DNA of 37,199 nt from a virus. Positions 30,382 through 36,715 of this stretch are shown here, piece by piece. The notes under the pieces are model-generated. The model made no database searches and was not told where the DNA came from. It worked only from the letters and a program-made list of their open reading frames with translations. A program made the translations under genes and the position numbers. How positions within the stretch are numbered: position 1 is the stretch's first letter; every line of letters starts with the position of its first letter. The stretch is taken from the IMG/VR virus record IMGVR_UViG_3300023202_000040, positions 1 to 37,199 of that record; one strand, 5' to 3'.

Positions 30382-30960
30382 ATGAAAACGCTATTTCCCA
30401 GAGCCGCCTACCTGCCCACCGATCGCAAGGTGCGCATTCGGCAGCACGACGACGTCCCGGCTATGATTGCGATGTACGACACGAATGGCGGCCGCACGGT
30501 CGCTTTGGCGTGGCGTGGCAAAGCGCAAAAGCCGGCCCTGCATTACTCATTTCGCTCCCACTGCCGCGCCGAGAAATACGTGCGGGAGTGGCTCGCGGAC
30601 CAGCGGGAAAGCGCCGCCGCCAAGGCGCGCGCCCGGGCCGCAAATAATGGGCCGCACAGCCTGCGCGTCGGACAAGTGCTTTACTCGTCCTGGGGTTACG
30701 ATCAGACAAATATCGATTGGTACGAGGTGACGAAGATCCTCGGCAAGCGTTACGTCGAAATACGGCCGATCAGTAGCGTCGCGGTCGGCGAGCAGGGTGG
30801 ACCGCAGCAAGGTACCGCGCCGGCGGTTGGCAAGTACACCGGAGAGCCGATGCGGAAGGCGGCAGGCTTCGACAATTCGATCAGGATCGCGAGCTACGCC
30901 TTTGCCCATCCATGGGACGGCGAGCCACAACAGGAAACCGGCCACGGTTGGGGGCATTGA
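30382..30960 (+). CDS. Conserved early phage protein of unknown function (192 aa)
   Basis: First gene of the rightward unit. ATG 30382 has GGAGGA eight bases upstream; a TTG at 30355 lies too close to the promoter. The N-terminal part (PTDRKVRIRQHDDVPAMIAMYDTNGGRTVALAWRG, then a HYSFRSHCRAEKYVREWL helix) is followed by VGQVLYSSWGYDQTNIDWYEVTKILGKRYVEIRPI and a KAAGFDNSIRIASYAFAHPWDG ending. I recall proteins with this 'WGYdQTNidfY-V' core in many phages and plasmids, without a known function. It may be an anti-host factor expressed first. Confidence 0.65.
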   Translation: MKTLFPRAAYLPTDRKVRIRQHDDVPAMIAMYDTNGGRTVALAWRGKAQKPALHYSFRSHCRAEKYVREWLADQRESAAAKARARAANNGPHSLRVGQVLYSSWGYDQTNIDWYEVTKILGKRYVEIRPISSVAVGEQGGPQQGTAPAVGKYTGEPMRKAAGFDNSIRIASYAFAHPWDGEPQQETGHGWGH

Positions 30961-30961
30961 C

Positions 30962-31270
30962 ATGAGCAAAGTTATAGACGCCAGCCAGGTCGATAATCGG
31001 CCTGGCGCTTACTACGTCACCGCCCGCGACGGCGATCGGCACTGGCTCCTGAGCGGGCCCTACATCGACGACCATGGCGGCGCGTTGGCGGTCGTCGACG
31101 ACGCGCGGCAGATCGCCCAGGACTCCAACCCGCGCGCTTGGTTCTACAGCTACGGCACGGCACGCATGGAGACGCCCGAGAAAATCGGCAGCCTGCAGCG
31201 CACCGGCACGTGGCCCCTGCCGCGGTCCGCGATCGCGGCAGGTATCACTCTGGACGGAGGTGCGGCATGA
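30962..31270 (+). CDS. Unknown small early protein (102 aa)
   Basis: One base after the previous stop. The sequence DNRPGAYYVTARDGDRHWLLSGPYIDDHGGALAVVDDARQIAQDSNPRAWFYSYGTARM is a small alpha/beta domain that I have seen in phage accessory regions without a name. No catalytic motif is evident. The stop overlaps the next ATG (ATGA), so it belongs to the same message. Confidence 0.58.
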   Translation: MSKVIDASQVDNRPGAYYVTARDGDRHWLLSGPYIDDHGGALAVVDDARQIAQDSNPRAWFYSYGTARMETPEKIGSLQRTGTWPLPRSAIAAGITLDGGAA

Positions 31271-31806
31271 GAGCTTTAAGACATGAAGGTTACGCGGTCG
31301 GCGACCTGGTCCGCGCATGGGATTTCAAGCCGGCCGAGGACCGGCGGGATCGGTTCGTCGACGGCCGGATCGTCGAGGTGCTCGACGTCGACGGCATGCT
31401 GGCCCGCGGCTTCGAGCCCTACCGGGCCTACCGGATCCAGGTGTACCGGGATTCGGCATTTCCCGAAACGCCGCGGCCGGAGATCTTCGCGCCGCTCGAG
31501 GTGACGTTCCTCGAATGGCCCGAGCGGATCCAGTACCTGGCCGAGGTGGGCATGGCCTGGGAGACGCGCGGCTTCGACACGGAATACTCGCCGCGATTCG
31601 AGGCCCTCACCGGCCTCGATCGAGCGATCCCGGCGCATGACTTCCTGAATGCCGGCTTTGGCTTGCGGTCCGTGCCCCTGGCCATGATGCGCGGCGACTG
31701 CCACGACGACACGCTCATGCGGATCTACACGCTGGACCGGCTGCGAGGTTTGAGCCCGGTGCAGCGTGAGCGAGACGCGCAGCGGTGGCTGGCGGTGACG
31801 TCATGA
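31267..31806 (+). CDS. Unknown early protein (179 aa)
   Basis: The opening GYAVGDLVRAWDFKPAEDRRDRFVDGRIVEVLDVDG suggests a small beta-barrel (KOW or Tudor-like spacing), followed by YRAYRIQVYRDS and a helical C-terminal half (YLAEVGMAWETRGFDTEY, DTLMRIYTLDRLRGLSPVQRERDAQRWL). The fold guess is weak and no function is assigned. It is coupled on both sides by ATGA overlaps. Confidence 0.55.
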   Translation: MRALRHEGYAVGDLVRAWDFKPAEDRRDRFVDGRIVEVLDVDGMLARGFEPYRAYRIQVYRDSAFPETPRPEIFAPLEVTFLEWPERIQYLAEVGMAWETRGFDTEYSPRFEALTGLDRAIPAHDFLNAGFGLRSVPLAMMRGDCHDDTLMRIYTLDRLRGLSPVQRERDAQRWLAVTS

Positions 31807-31997
31807 GCGCCCCGGCGAGGAAATGGCGCTACGGTTGCGACCAGCCGGTCGCCGTCTACGTGCCGCGCGGGTGGGACTATCGCGAGATCGAGCTCCCCTG
31901 CGGATCGACCGGCCCGGATGGCGAGGTGGTGCAGTGCGACAGTTGCGCCAGGCACATCACGCCACCCAGGGCGCCGGCCTACGGTGACGACCTGTGA
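31803..31997 (+). CDS. Small four-cysteine protein, possible zinc ribbon (64 aa)
   Basis: Cysteines at residues 12, 33, 45 and 48 (GCDQP, LPCGS and QCDSC) could bind one zinc ion, with the last pair in CxxC form. The rest is polar beta. Such small ribbons in early phage regions often bind host proteins or nucleic acid. ATGA overlap with the gene before and GTGA with the gene after. Confidence 0.52.
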   Translation: MSAPARKWRYGCDQPVAVYVPRGWDYREIELPCGSTGPDGEVVQCDSCARHITPPRAPAYGDDL

Positions 31998-32215
31998 GCG
32001 CCGCGGAGATACTCGAGCAGCACGCCCGCCGTCCGGTGCGGGCGTTCCTGCGCAACGCCGACGTCGAGGCCGAGGAGGCCTTCTGGCGCCTGGTCTACGC
32101 CGATCGGGCCCAGGTGGATTACTCCACGGCCCTGTCGGTCCACAATCAGATCCTTAACTGCCCGCGCCCCGTTCAGGACGTGATCGACGGTTGGCGCCCG
32201 GAGGGCCTGCAATGA
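31994..32215 (+). CDS. Unknown small early protein (73 aa)
   Basis: Starts at GTG overlapping the previous stop. A helical, acidic protein (EILEQHARRPVRAFLRNADVEAEEAFWRLVYADRAQVDYSTALSVHNQIL). No motif was recognised. Confidence 0.5.
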   Translation: MSAAEILEQHARRPVRAFLRNADVEAEEAFWRLVYADRAQVDYSTALSVHNQILNCPRPVQDVIDGWRPEGLQ

Positions 32216-32391
32216 GCAGTAAATTCAGCACACTCCTGTACGGAGATCTCGAGGCGGTCTCCGACATTCTCGAGGGCGACTATCCGCCCCAGGACTTGCC
32301 CGAGGTGCGCGCCGCGCTGTCGAATATCACGCGCCACCTGATTCGCCTCGAGGCCGCCCTCGATGCGGCCCAACCGGAGCTCCCACTATGA
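32212..32391 (+). CDS. Unknown small early protein (59 aa)
   Basis: ATG at 32212 overlaps the previous stop (ATGA). Mostly helical, with LPEVRAALSNITRHLIRLEAALDAA at the C-terminus and an acidic patch before it. No motif was recognised. Coupled to the HD-hydrolase gene by an ATGA overlap. Confidence 0.5.
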   Translation: MSSKFSTLLYGDLEAVSDILEGDYPPQDLPEVRAALSNITRHLIRLEAALDAAQPELPL

Positions 32392-32822
32392 ACCCAAACG
32401 ACGCCACCCTGTTCGCTGGCCGTGCGCACCATGGCCAGGCTTACGGCACCCGCCCCTACCTCGAGCACGTCGCCGACGTCGCCGGCCGTGTCATGGCCGA
32501 CGATCGCGCCAACGACGACGCCATTGTTGTCGCCTGGCTGCATGACGTACTCGAGGACACGAGCGCCAGCAAGCGAGACCTGCAGGCCGCCGGCATCACG
32601 CCTCGCCAGCTGCGCGCGCTCCTGCACCTCACCAGGCACAAGGGCGAGGACTACTCGGCCTATATCGGCCGCGTTGCTCAAGATGAGATCGCCGTCCTGG
32701 TGAAATGGCACGACCTGCACAGCAACCAGGCGATGCGCCCGCGCCCCGACCTTGCCGAGCGCTACGCCGCCGCAATCCAGCGGCTGGCCGAAGTGGTCGA
32801 ATGGCTGGACGACGTCGCATGA
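32388..32822 (+). CDS. RSH-type HD phosphohydrolase, small alarmone hydrolase-like (144 aa)
   Basis: A compact stand-alone HD-domain enzyme resembling the hydrolase half of RelA/SpoT homologues and MESH1, which use Mn to remove the 3'-diphosphate of (p)ppGpp. Seen in order: RPYLEHVADVA with H27; AWLHDVLEDT with H52, D53, E56 and D57, the hallmark HDxxED; a YSAYIGRV helix near 89-96; and VKWHDLHSNQ with K106, D109 and N113, matching the 'KlaDklhN' motif. All metal and catalytic positions I can place are present, so it should be active. It is an early gene embedded in a coupled cluster. Possible roles are lowering alarmone levels during infection, or detoxifying products of a toxic synthetase. 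Other nucleotide substrates are possible. Confidence 0.78.
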   Translation: MNPNDATLFAGRAHHGQAYGTRPYLEHVADVAGRVMADDRANDDAIVVAWLHDVLEDTSASKRDLQAAGITPRQLRALLHLTRHKGEDYSAYIGRVAQDEIAVLVKWHDLHSNQAMRPRPDLAERYAAAIQRLAEVVEWLDDVA

Positions 32823-33232
32823 CCGGCATCGACCGCAAGGCGGCCAACGCGCACGCGCTCAGGATGCAAAAACTGGCGCGCAGCCTGATAGAACCGAAGC
32901 CGGCCGAGGACATGCTCGCCGATGCCCGCAAACTGCAGGTGCAGTGCGCGCAGCTTTTGCGTTTGCTGACGCCCGCATCGCCGATCGGCTCGCGAATTGC
33001 GATTTCCGACCAGGTACAGCCGGATCTCGAGGCAATCCTGAACGATATTGCCGGAGTTCTTTCAGAGATCCTCGAGGGTTACGGGTTTGCGCTGTTTCTG
33101 TTCGAATTTGGCGAGGACAATCTGCTCAACTACATATCGAATGCGCACAGAGACGACATGGTCGCGACGCTCCGCGAGTTTATCGCCGCCCACGAGGGCC
33201 GTATTCAGCCAACCCCCGAGACAGACCAGTGA
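32819..33232 (+). CDS. Unknown early protein (137 aa)
   Basis: Starts at ATG overlapping the hydrolase stop. Almost all helical: HALRMQKLARSLIEPKPAEDMLADARKLQVQCAQLLRLL, a QPDLEAILNDIAGVLSEILEGYGFALFLFEFGE hydrophobic stretch, then a polar C-terminus. No motif was recognised. Its coupling to the hydrolase gene suggests joint expression. Confidence 0.52.
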   Translation: MTGIDRKAANAHALRMQKLARSLIEPKPAEDMLADARKLQVQCAQLLRLLTPASPIGSRIAISDQVQPDLEAILNDIAGVLSEILEGYGFALFLFEFGEDNLLNYISNAHRDDMVATLREFIAAHEGRIQPTPETDQ

Positions 33233-33543
33233 GCGATCGAGGCATTCACGCGACGGTATATGACGAGCTCGGCGAGCGCGTCGGCCACTGCCTGATGATC
33301 GGCCCGCGAATACCGCGCCTGCATCACTCGGACGGGCTGCCGGTGATGTTCGTGACTGAGCACCTCGACGGCAGTCTGATTACCGACCGCCAGGGGCAAA
33401 GTGCCCGCATGCTGGCGTATCCGTCGACGTTGCCAGGGCCTGGTCAATGGCGGGGCCGCTACATTTGGGCAAACTACGAGCGCTTGCCGTTCGTCGCGCC
33501 GATTCCGTTGCACGATCACGAGCAGGAGGATGACCATGGATAA
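33229..33543 (+). CDS. Unknown early protein (104 aa)
   Basis: GTG start overlapping the previous stop (GTGA). Beta-rich with HATVYDELGERVGHCLMIGPRIPRLHHSDGLPVMFVTEHLDGSLI and a Gly/Pro/Trp-rich second half. It ends in an His/Asp/Glu-rich tail. No family was recognised. Confidence 0.5.
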   Translation: MSDRGIHATVYDELGERVGHCLMIGPRIPRLHHSDGLPVMFVTEHLDGSLITDRQGQSARMLAYPSTLPGPGQWRGRYIWANYERLPFVAPIPLHDHEQEDDHG

Positions 33544-33694
33544 CACCAGGCGGTGGCAAAACGCGGAACGCCGGTCGGCCTACTATGCCGGCGAGGCGAC
33601 ATTCTGGCGAAAACAGGCCCGAGAATGGCGCCTGGCGGCGCTGGTGAGCATTGCTCTGAACCTGATGGCACTGGCAGGCGTTTTTTTATTGTGA
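33536..33694 (+). CDS. Small single-span membrane protein (52 aa)
   Basis: The N-terminal 30 residues are basic and polar (RRWQNAERRSAYYAGEATFWRKQAREWR) and the last 20 (LAALVSIALNLMALAGVFLL) form one membrane helix, so it is a tail-anchored or C-in membrane peptide. GAGGA lies before ATG 33536. Being early and away from the lysis cassette, it may act on the host envelope, for example in superinfection control. Confidence 0.52.
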   Translation: MDNTRRWQNAERRSAYYAGEATFWRKQAREWRLAALVSIALNLMALAGVFLL

Positions 33695-34020
33695 TGCCAC
33701 AAGACAGGCGAATGACGCAGACGGCTAAAATCCGGCGCCCGCCAATGCGTTACCACGGCGGCAAGTGGAAACTGGCTCCGTGGATCATCGGGCACTTTCC
33801 GCCGCATCGCATCTACGTCGAACCGTTCGGCGGCGGCGGATCCGTGCTGATGCGCAAGCCCAGGTCTTACGGCGAGGTTTATAACGACGCTTGGGGCAAT
33901 GTCGTCAATGTGTTTCGGGTGCTCCGCGACCATGCCGACGAAATTGAGCGCCTACTCTACCTGACGCCGTTCAGTCGCGACGAGTTCGAGTTGACCAGCG
34001 AGCGCGGTCATTGTGATTGA
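33694..34020 (+). pseudogene. Dam-like adenine methyltransferase, N-terminal fragment (108 aa)
   Basis: Residues 18-100 match the start of D12-class N6-adenine DNA methyltransferases: PPMRYHGGKWKLAPWIIGHFP, YVEPFGGGGSVLM (SAM-binding motif), then EVYNDAWGNVVNVFRVLRD and LTPFSRDEFE. The protein then stops. The catalytic DPPY motif and target-recognition region, which normally follow for about 150 more residues, are missing, and I do not find them in another frame downstream because the next gene begins at 34013. It is therefore either a decaying gene or a minimal protein that binds SAM without methylating. ATG 33694 overlaps the previous stop (TGATG); ATG 33712 is an alternative. Confidence 0.72.
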
Positions 34021-34951
34021 GCCTGACGCCATCGAGGGGGAGCTTGCCGACGAACCGTGTGAGCTCACTGAACGCCGTGAGAGCCGCCAGGCGGCCGTTT
34101 TCAATCCACTCGACGCAGAGCCCGCCAGGTTCGCGAATCAGCTTAAAGCGCGACAGGAGAACTATGACAGCCTGCAGATGCACCTTCGCGGCGTGCTGGT
34201 GCCCGACAAGGATTTTGGCCGGCTACACGTGGCGAAGGACTGCCCGGACGGTAAATGGAACTGCACACGCCGCGGTCACTGGTCCGATTATCAGCTGTTT
34301 GCGTCGGGCGCCGACAAAATACTCGGCATTCTAGGTCTGGCGGTTCGCTATCCGGATCTCGTCGACTACAAGCGCGCGTGCTTGAGCGGCACGAAGATCC
34401 ATGAGGTGATCGTCGACTGCGAGATCCTTGGCCACAGCGAACAGGCGATCGCTCAGGGCGCCGGCGCGTGCTCGAGGAGCGAGAAGAACATGAATGGCGA
34501 CCTGAATCGAACGATTAAGCGGGCCTGCAAACGCGCCCGGGTCGACGCCGTGCAGCGCCTGCCGGTGGTCTCGGCATTATTCGAGGCGGACTTTCTGGCC
34601 GGCGTCGAGAAGGCGGCGCGCGCCAACAAAGGCAACAGCACCGCCAGGCGCCAGCAACAGGTCAAGAATCCTTGGGATACCGGCGCAGAATTGGACGTAT
34701 GCCCGATTTCCAAGAACTACAAAGGCAAGCCGTGGCGCGACATTCCGACCGACGCACTTGAATGGATGGAGTCGAACGTCCACGATAAGCCTGACGTACA
34801 ACGGGCGGTGGCTCGGGAGCTTTCCAAACGGCGCGCCTCTGCGTCACCAGGATCCGGCTCAATACGCACCGGGTCGCCGCCCCCTTCCGATCAGGACGAC
34901 CTGGAAGCCTGGCTCAATGGCGAAACGCCCGCCGGGCGCCCGCCGGAATAA
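34013..34951 (+). CDS. Putative single-strand annealing (recombination) protein (312 aa)
   Basis: Starts at GTG 34013. The core reads CPDGKWNCTRRGHWSDYQLFASGADKILGILGLAVRYPDLVDYKRAC, then EVIVDCEILGHSEQAIAQGAGACSRSE and LNRTIKRACKRARVDAVQRLPVVSALFEADF. The pattern 'Ga-ki---lgl', 'c-i------G-Ga-S-E' and 'N---K-a-KrA-vdA-----s--F--D' is shared by a family of phage and plasmid proteins that I associate with Rad52-like annealing proteins. Near 235-280 a motif CPISKNYKGKPWRDIPTDALEWMESNV resembles the 'GK-kGk-w-diP--yL-W' tail often seen on such proteins. It probably anneals ssDNA in recombination-dependent replication, with the VRR-NUC nuclease. Family membership is by eye. Confidence 0.55.
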   Translation: MIEPDAIEGELADEPCELTERRESRQAAVFNPLDAEPARFANQLKARQENYDSLQMHLRGVLVPDKDFGRLHVAKDCPDGKWNCTRRGHWSDYQLFASGADKILGILGLAVRYPDLVDYKRACLSGTKIHEVIVDCEILGHSEQAIAQGAGACSRSEKNMNGDLNRTIKRACKRARVDAVQRLPVVSALFEADFLAGVEKAARANKGNSTARRQQQVKNPWDTGAELDVCPISKNYKGKPWRDIPTDALEWMESNVHDKPDVQRAVARELSKRRASASPGSGSIRTGSPPPSDQDDLEAWLNGETPAGRPPE

Positions 34952-34963
34952 TTCTGGAATAAT

Positions 34964-35164
34964 TTATCGCCCTTCGGCGCGGGCGCGCTCGATCGCGTCT
35001 TGGAGGTTCTGGCGCGCCTGGTCGTCCTCGGCGAGGAGTTCGTCGAGCTCGGCCTCGCTCAGCGTGTCGCGGCCTTCGGCTTTGGCGGCCCGAATCATTA
35101 CGGTGATCCGGCCCACCTGCAGCGTCAGGTTCAAAAGCAAATCGAGTGCGGCGGAAACGGTCAT
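34964..35164 (-). CDS. Small protein at the end of the lysis cassette (66 aa)
   Basis: A helical, acidic protein (LDLLLNLTLQVGRITVMIRAAKAEGRDTLSEAELDELLAEDDQARQNLQDAIERARAEGR). The start overlaps the lipoprotein stop (ATGA). Small helical proteins of this type accompany lipoprotein genes in lysis cassettes of several phages I have seen. Only 12 bases separate its stop from that of the convergent annealing-protein gene; no clear terminator lies between. Confidence 0.55.
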   Translation of the reverse strand: MTVSAALDLLLNLTLQVGRITVMIRAAKAEGRDTLSEAELDELLAEDDQARQNLQDAIERARAEGR

Positions 35165-35508
35165 GTCGGGTCTCCTCTCAGATACGCCTGCAGTTGTCTC
35201 AGGATCTCGGTGGCGATCGCCAGCTGCCGGGTTGCTTCGGGCTCGTCGCCGGCGGCATAGACTGCCCTGGCGCTGTCAATCAGCGATCGCGCTCTATCGG
35301 CCAGGCCGGCGACGTCGGCCGCCTGGTCGCTGGTGATTTCCTCGAAATCGAGTGCGGTCGTGGTTGCCTGCAATACAGCGGTGTGCGTTGCGATCGCATA
35401 CGCGGTGTATTCCTCGAATGTGTCGGGCGGTTCGACGCCCATACCGGTGCAGGCGGAAAGGATCAGGTAGACGAGCAGGGATGCGAACGGGCGGCAAAGC
35501 GGCAGCAT
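35161..35508 (-). CDS. Lipoprotein, candidate outer-membrane spanin (115 aa)
   Basis: The N-terminus LCRPFASLLVYLILSAC has a lipobox (LSAC) with C20 as the lipidated residue. The mature protein is helical (FEEYTAYAIATHTAVLQATTTALDFEEI, DVAGLADRARSLIDSARAVYAAGDEPEATRQLAIATEIL). It lies directly downstream of the inner-membrane spanin candidate, the place of an o-spanin (Rz1-like), though it is longer than most. It has its own promoter-like motif 31 bases before the ATG, so it could also be a lipoprotein with another role, such as blocking superinfection. Confidence 0.6.
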   Translation of the reverse strand: MLPLCRPFASLLVYLILSACTGMGVEPPDTFEEYTAYAIATHTAVLQATTTALDFEEITSDQAADVAGLADRARSLIDSARAVYAAGDEPEATRQLAIATEILRQLQAYLRGDPT

Positions 35509-35538
35509 AACGGGCCTCCGACTGGTTGCGAGCGGACG

Positions 35539-35568
35539 AGTCTAGCCCGCCCGCCAATCAGTTGCCAG
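35539..35568 (-). promoter_or_regulatory. Leftward promoter before the lipoprotein (CTGGC-N17-GCTAGACT)
   Basis: On the minus strand CTGGC (35568-35564), 17 bases, GCTAGACT (35546-35539), 31 bases before the ATG at 35508. It is identical in conserved bases, spacer length and distance to the start codon to the element at 30270-30299. It would make the lipoprotein gene part of the early or independently controlled set. Confidence 0.5.
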
Positions 35569-35971
35569 ATTTCTCAGCCTCGATTGCCGCAAGCGCCGCC
35601 CGTTGCGCCGCGAGCGCCCGCTGCTTAGCCAGCAATTCGCGGCGGTGGTCATCGGTCCACTCGCCGCCGGCATCGTAGTCGCGGCGGTACTCGAGGCGGG
35701 ATATCTCGTTTTCCAGATTAGCAATGTTGCCTTCGATGATTGCCTTGAGCCCGGCCTCGAGCGGGCGCAGTTCTCTCGCGACGGTGTGCGTGATTTTGGT
35801 ATCGAGATCCTGAGCGAGCGCCGTCGTCACCGTCCCGACGAGGATCGGTTTTAGTATCCACTGCCAGGTCGGCGCCAAGATTATCCCCAGCGCGACGATC
35901 GTCGATGCGGCCGTCTGCAATACCGTGAGGTGTCGAGAATGGCGCACCGGCTCAGGTTCACGCGAAGCCAC
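35558..35971 (-). CDS. Inner-membrane spanin (Rz-like, 137 aa)
   Basis: A short cytoplasmic N-terminus with basic residues, one membrane helix at about 18-38 (TAASTIVALGIILAPTWQWIL), then a periplasmic part that is a long coiled coil (LRPLEAGLKAIIEGNIANLENEISRLEYRR, and RRELLAKQRALAAQRAALAAIEAEKS). This is the layout of i-spanins, which fuse inner and outer membranes at the end of lysis. It is placed after endolysin and holin genes. Homology is not traceable by eye, so the call rests on architecture and position. Confidence 0.6.
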   Translation of the reverse strand: MASREPEPVRHSRHLTVLQTAASTIVALGIILAPTWQWILKPILVGTVTTALAQDLDTKITHTVARELRPLEAGLKAIIEGNIANLENEISRLEYRRDYDAGGEWTDDHRRELLAKQRALAAQRAALAAIEAEKSGN

Positions 35972-35977
35972 CGAGTT

Positions 35978-36220
35978 TTACAGGCGGTTGGCCCGCCGCT
36001 CGATCAGGCGCGCCGCCCACATGATGCCGGTGCGAATCTGCAACAGCAGCCAGGCGATGACCGCACCGCCCATCGCAACGCCCATCGCAAGCGATTTCGG
36101 GTCCGCGGTGTCGACCTCGATCCAGCCAGCGCTCGCCAGTATCGGGACCAGGAAAAACGCCAGCGCATTGCCAATCGCCGGGCCGCCAATCTTTTCGGTT
36201 TGTGTCGTTTTCTCTGCCAT
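35978..36220 (-). CDS. Holin (80 aa)
   Basis: Two hydrophobic segments at about residues 15-33 (AIGNALAFFLVPILASAGW) and 45-64 (LAMGVAMGGAVIAWLLLQIR), separated by a short polar loop, and a basic C-terminal tail (RLIERRANRL). This is the build of a small class II-like holin, which opens the inner membrane to release the endolysin. It follows the endolysin gene directly. Confidence 0.65.
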   Translation of the reverse strand: MAEKTTQTEKIGGPAIGNALAFFLVPILASAGWIEVDTADPKSLAMGVAMGGAVIAWLLLQIRTGIMWAARLIERRANRL

Positions 36221-36715
36221 TTAACTCTCCTCGCGTAGCCGGCGAACCCCAAGGATTCGCGAGCGTGAATAGCGGGCGATCGATACCTGGTTGCCCTGAT
36301 TGCCGCCAAGGATCTCGATCAGGTCGCCCGCGTGGCCTGCATAAAATCCGACATGCCCGGGTGCGTCGATCACCTGCGGACCCGGCTGCGGGCCGGTGCC
36401 GCGCGCCAGTATGACGACGTCGAAGCCGACACGCGCATTTTCTAGCTGGTGCAGCCCTACCCCGCCGCCGGTCGCTGTCAACGCAACCGGTTTGCCGACC
36501 TTGAGCCAGGAGCGCGCCCGCAAACTTTTCGACCGCGGCAGCCTGAGCAGCCAGGCGATGTAATTCGCGAACGCTGAGCACCAGGGCACTTCATCGTTCT
36601 CTGGCCAGCTGGCATCTAGGCGCAGCATTGCAAGCACCTGGGGATTGTCCAGCTGCCCGGTGATTTCCTCGGTGCCGATAAAGCGTTCGGCAATGTCGAA
36701 TGCGGTGATATTCAT
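36221..36715 (-). CDS. Endolysin, TIGR02594-type cysteine amidase/peptidase (164 aa)
   Basis: Degrades peptidoglycan at the end of infection. The pattern is that of TIGR02594/CHAP-like phage cell-wall hydrolases: VPWCSAFANYIAWLL with catalytic C46; GFDVVILARG near 98-106; PGHVGFYAG with H121; and IEILGGNQGNQVSIARYSRSRILGVRRL with N139. Cys, His and a polar third residue are all present. No signal peptide is seen, so it needs the holin next door. The start overlaps the tail-spike stop (ATGA). Confidence 0.84.
   Translation of the reverse strand: MNITAFDIAERFIGTEEITGQLDNPQVLAMLRLDASWPENDEVPWCSAFANYIAWLLRLPRSKSLRARSWLKVGKPVALTATGGGVGLHQLENARVGFDVVILARGTGPQPGPQVIDAPGHVGFYAGHAGDLIEILGGNQGNQVSIARYSRSRILGVRRLREES

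Noticed and set aside
34952-34963. Bidirectional terminator at the convergent gene ends
   Set aside because: The 12-base gap and its flanks hold only a 9-base direct repeat (GGAATAATT) and a 4-bp stem without T-runs; this does not support a terminator.
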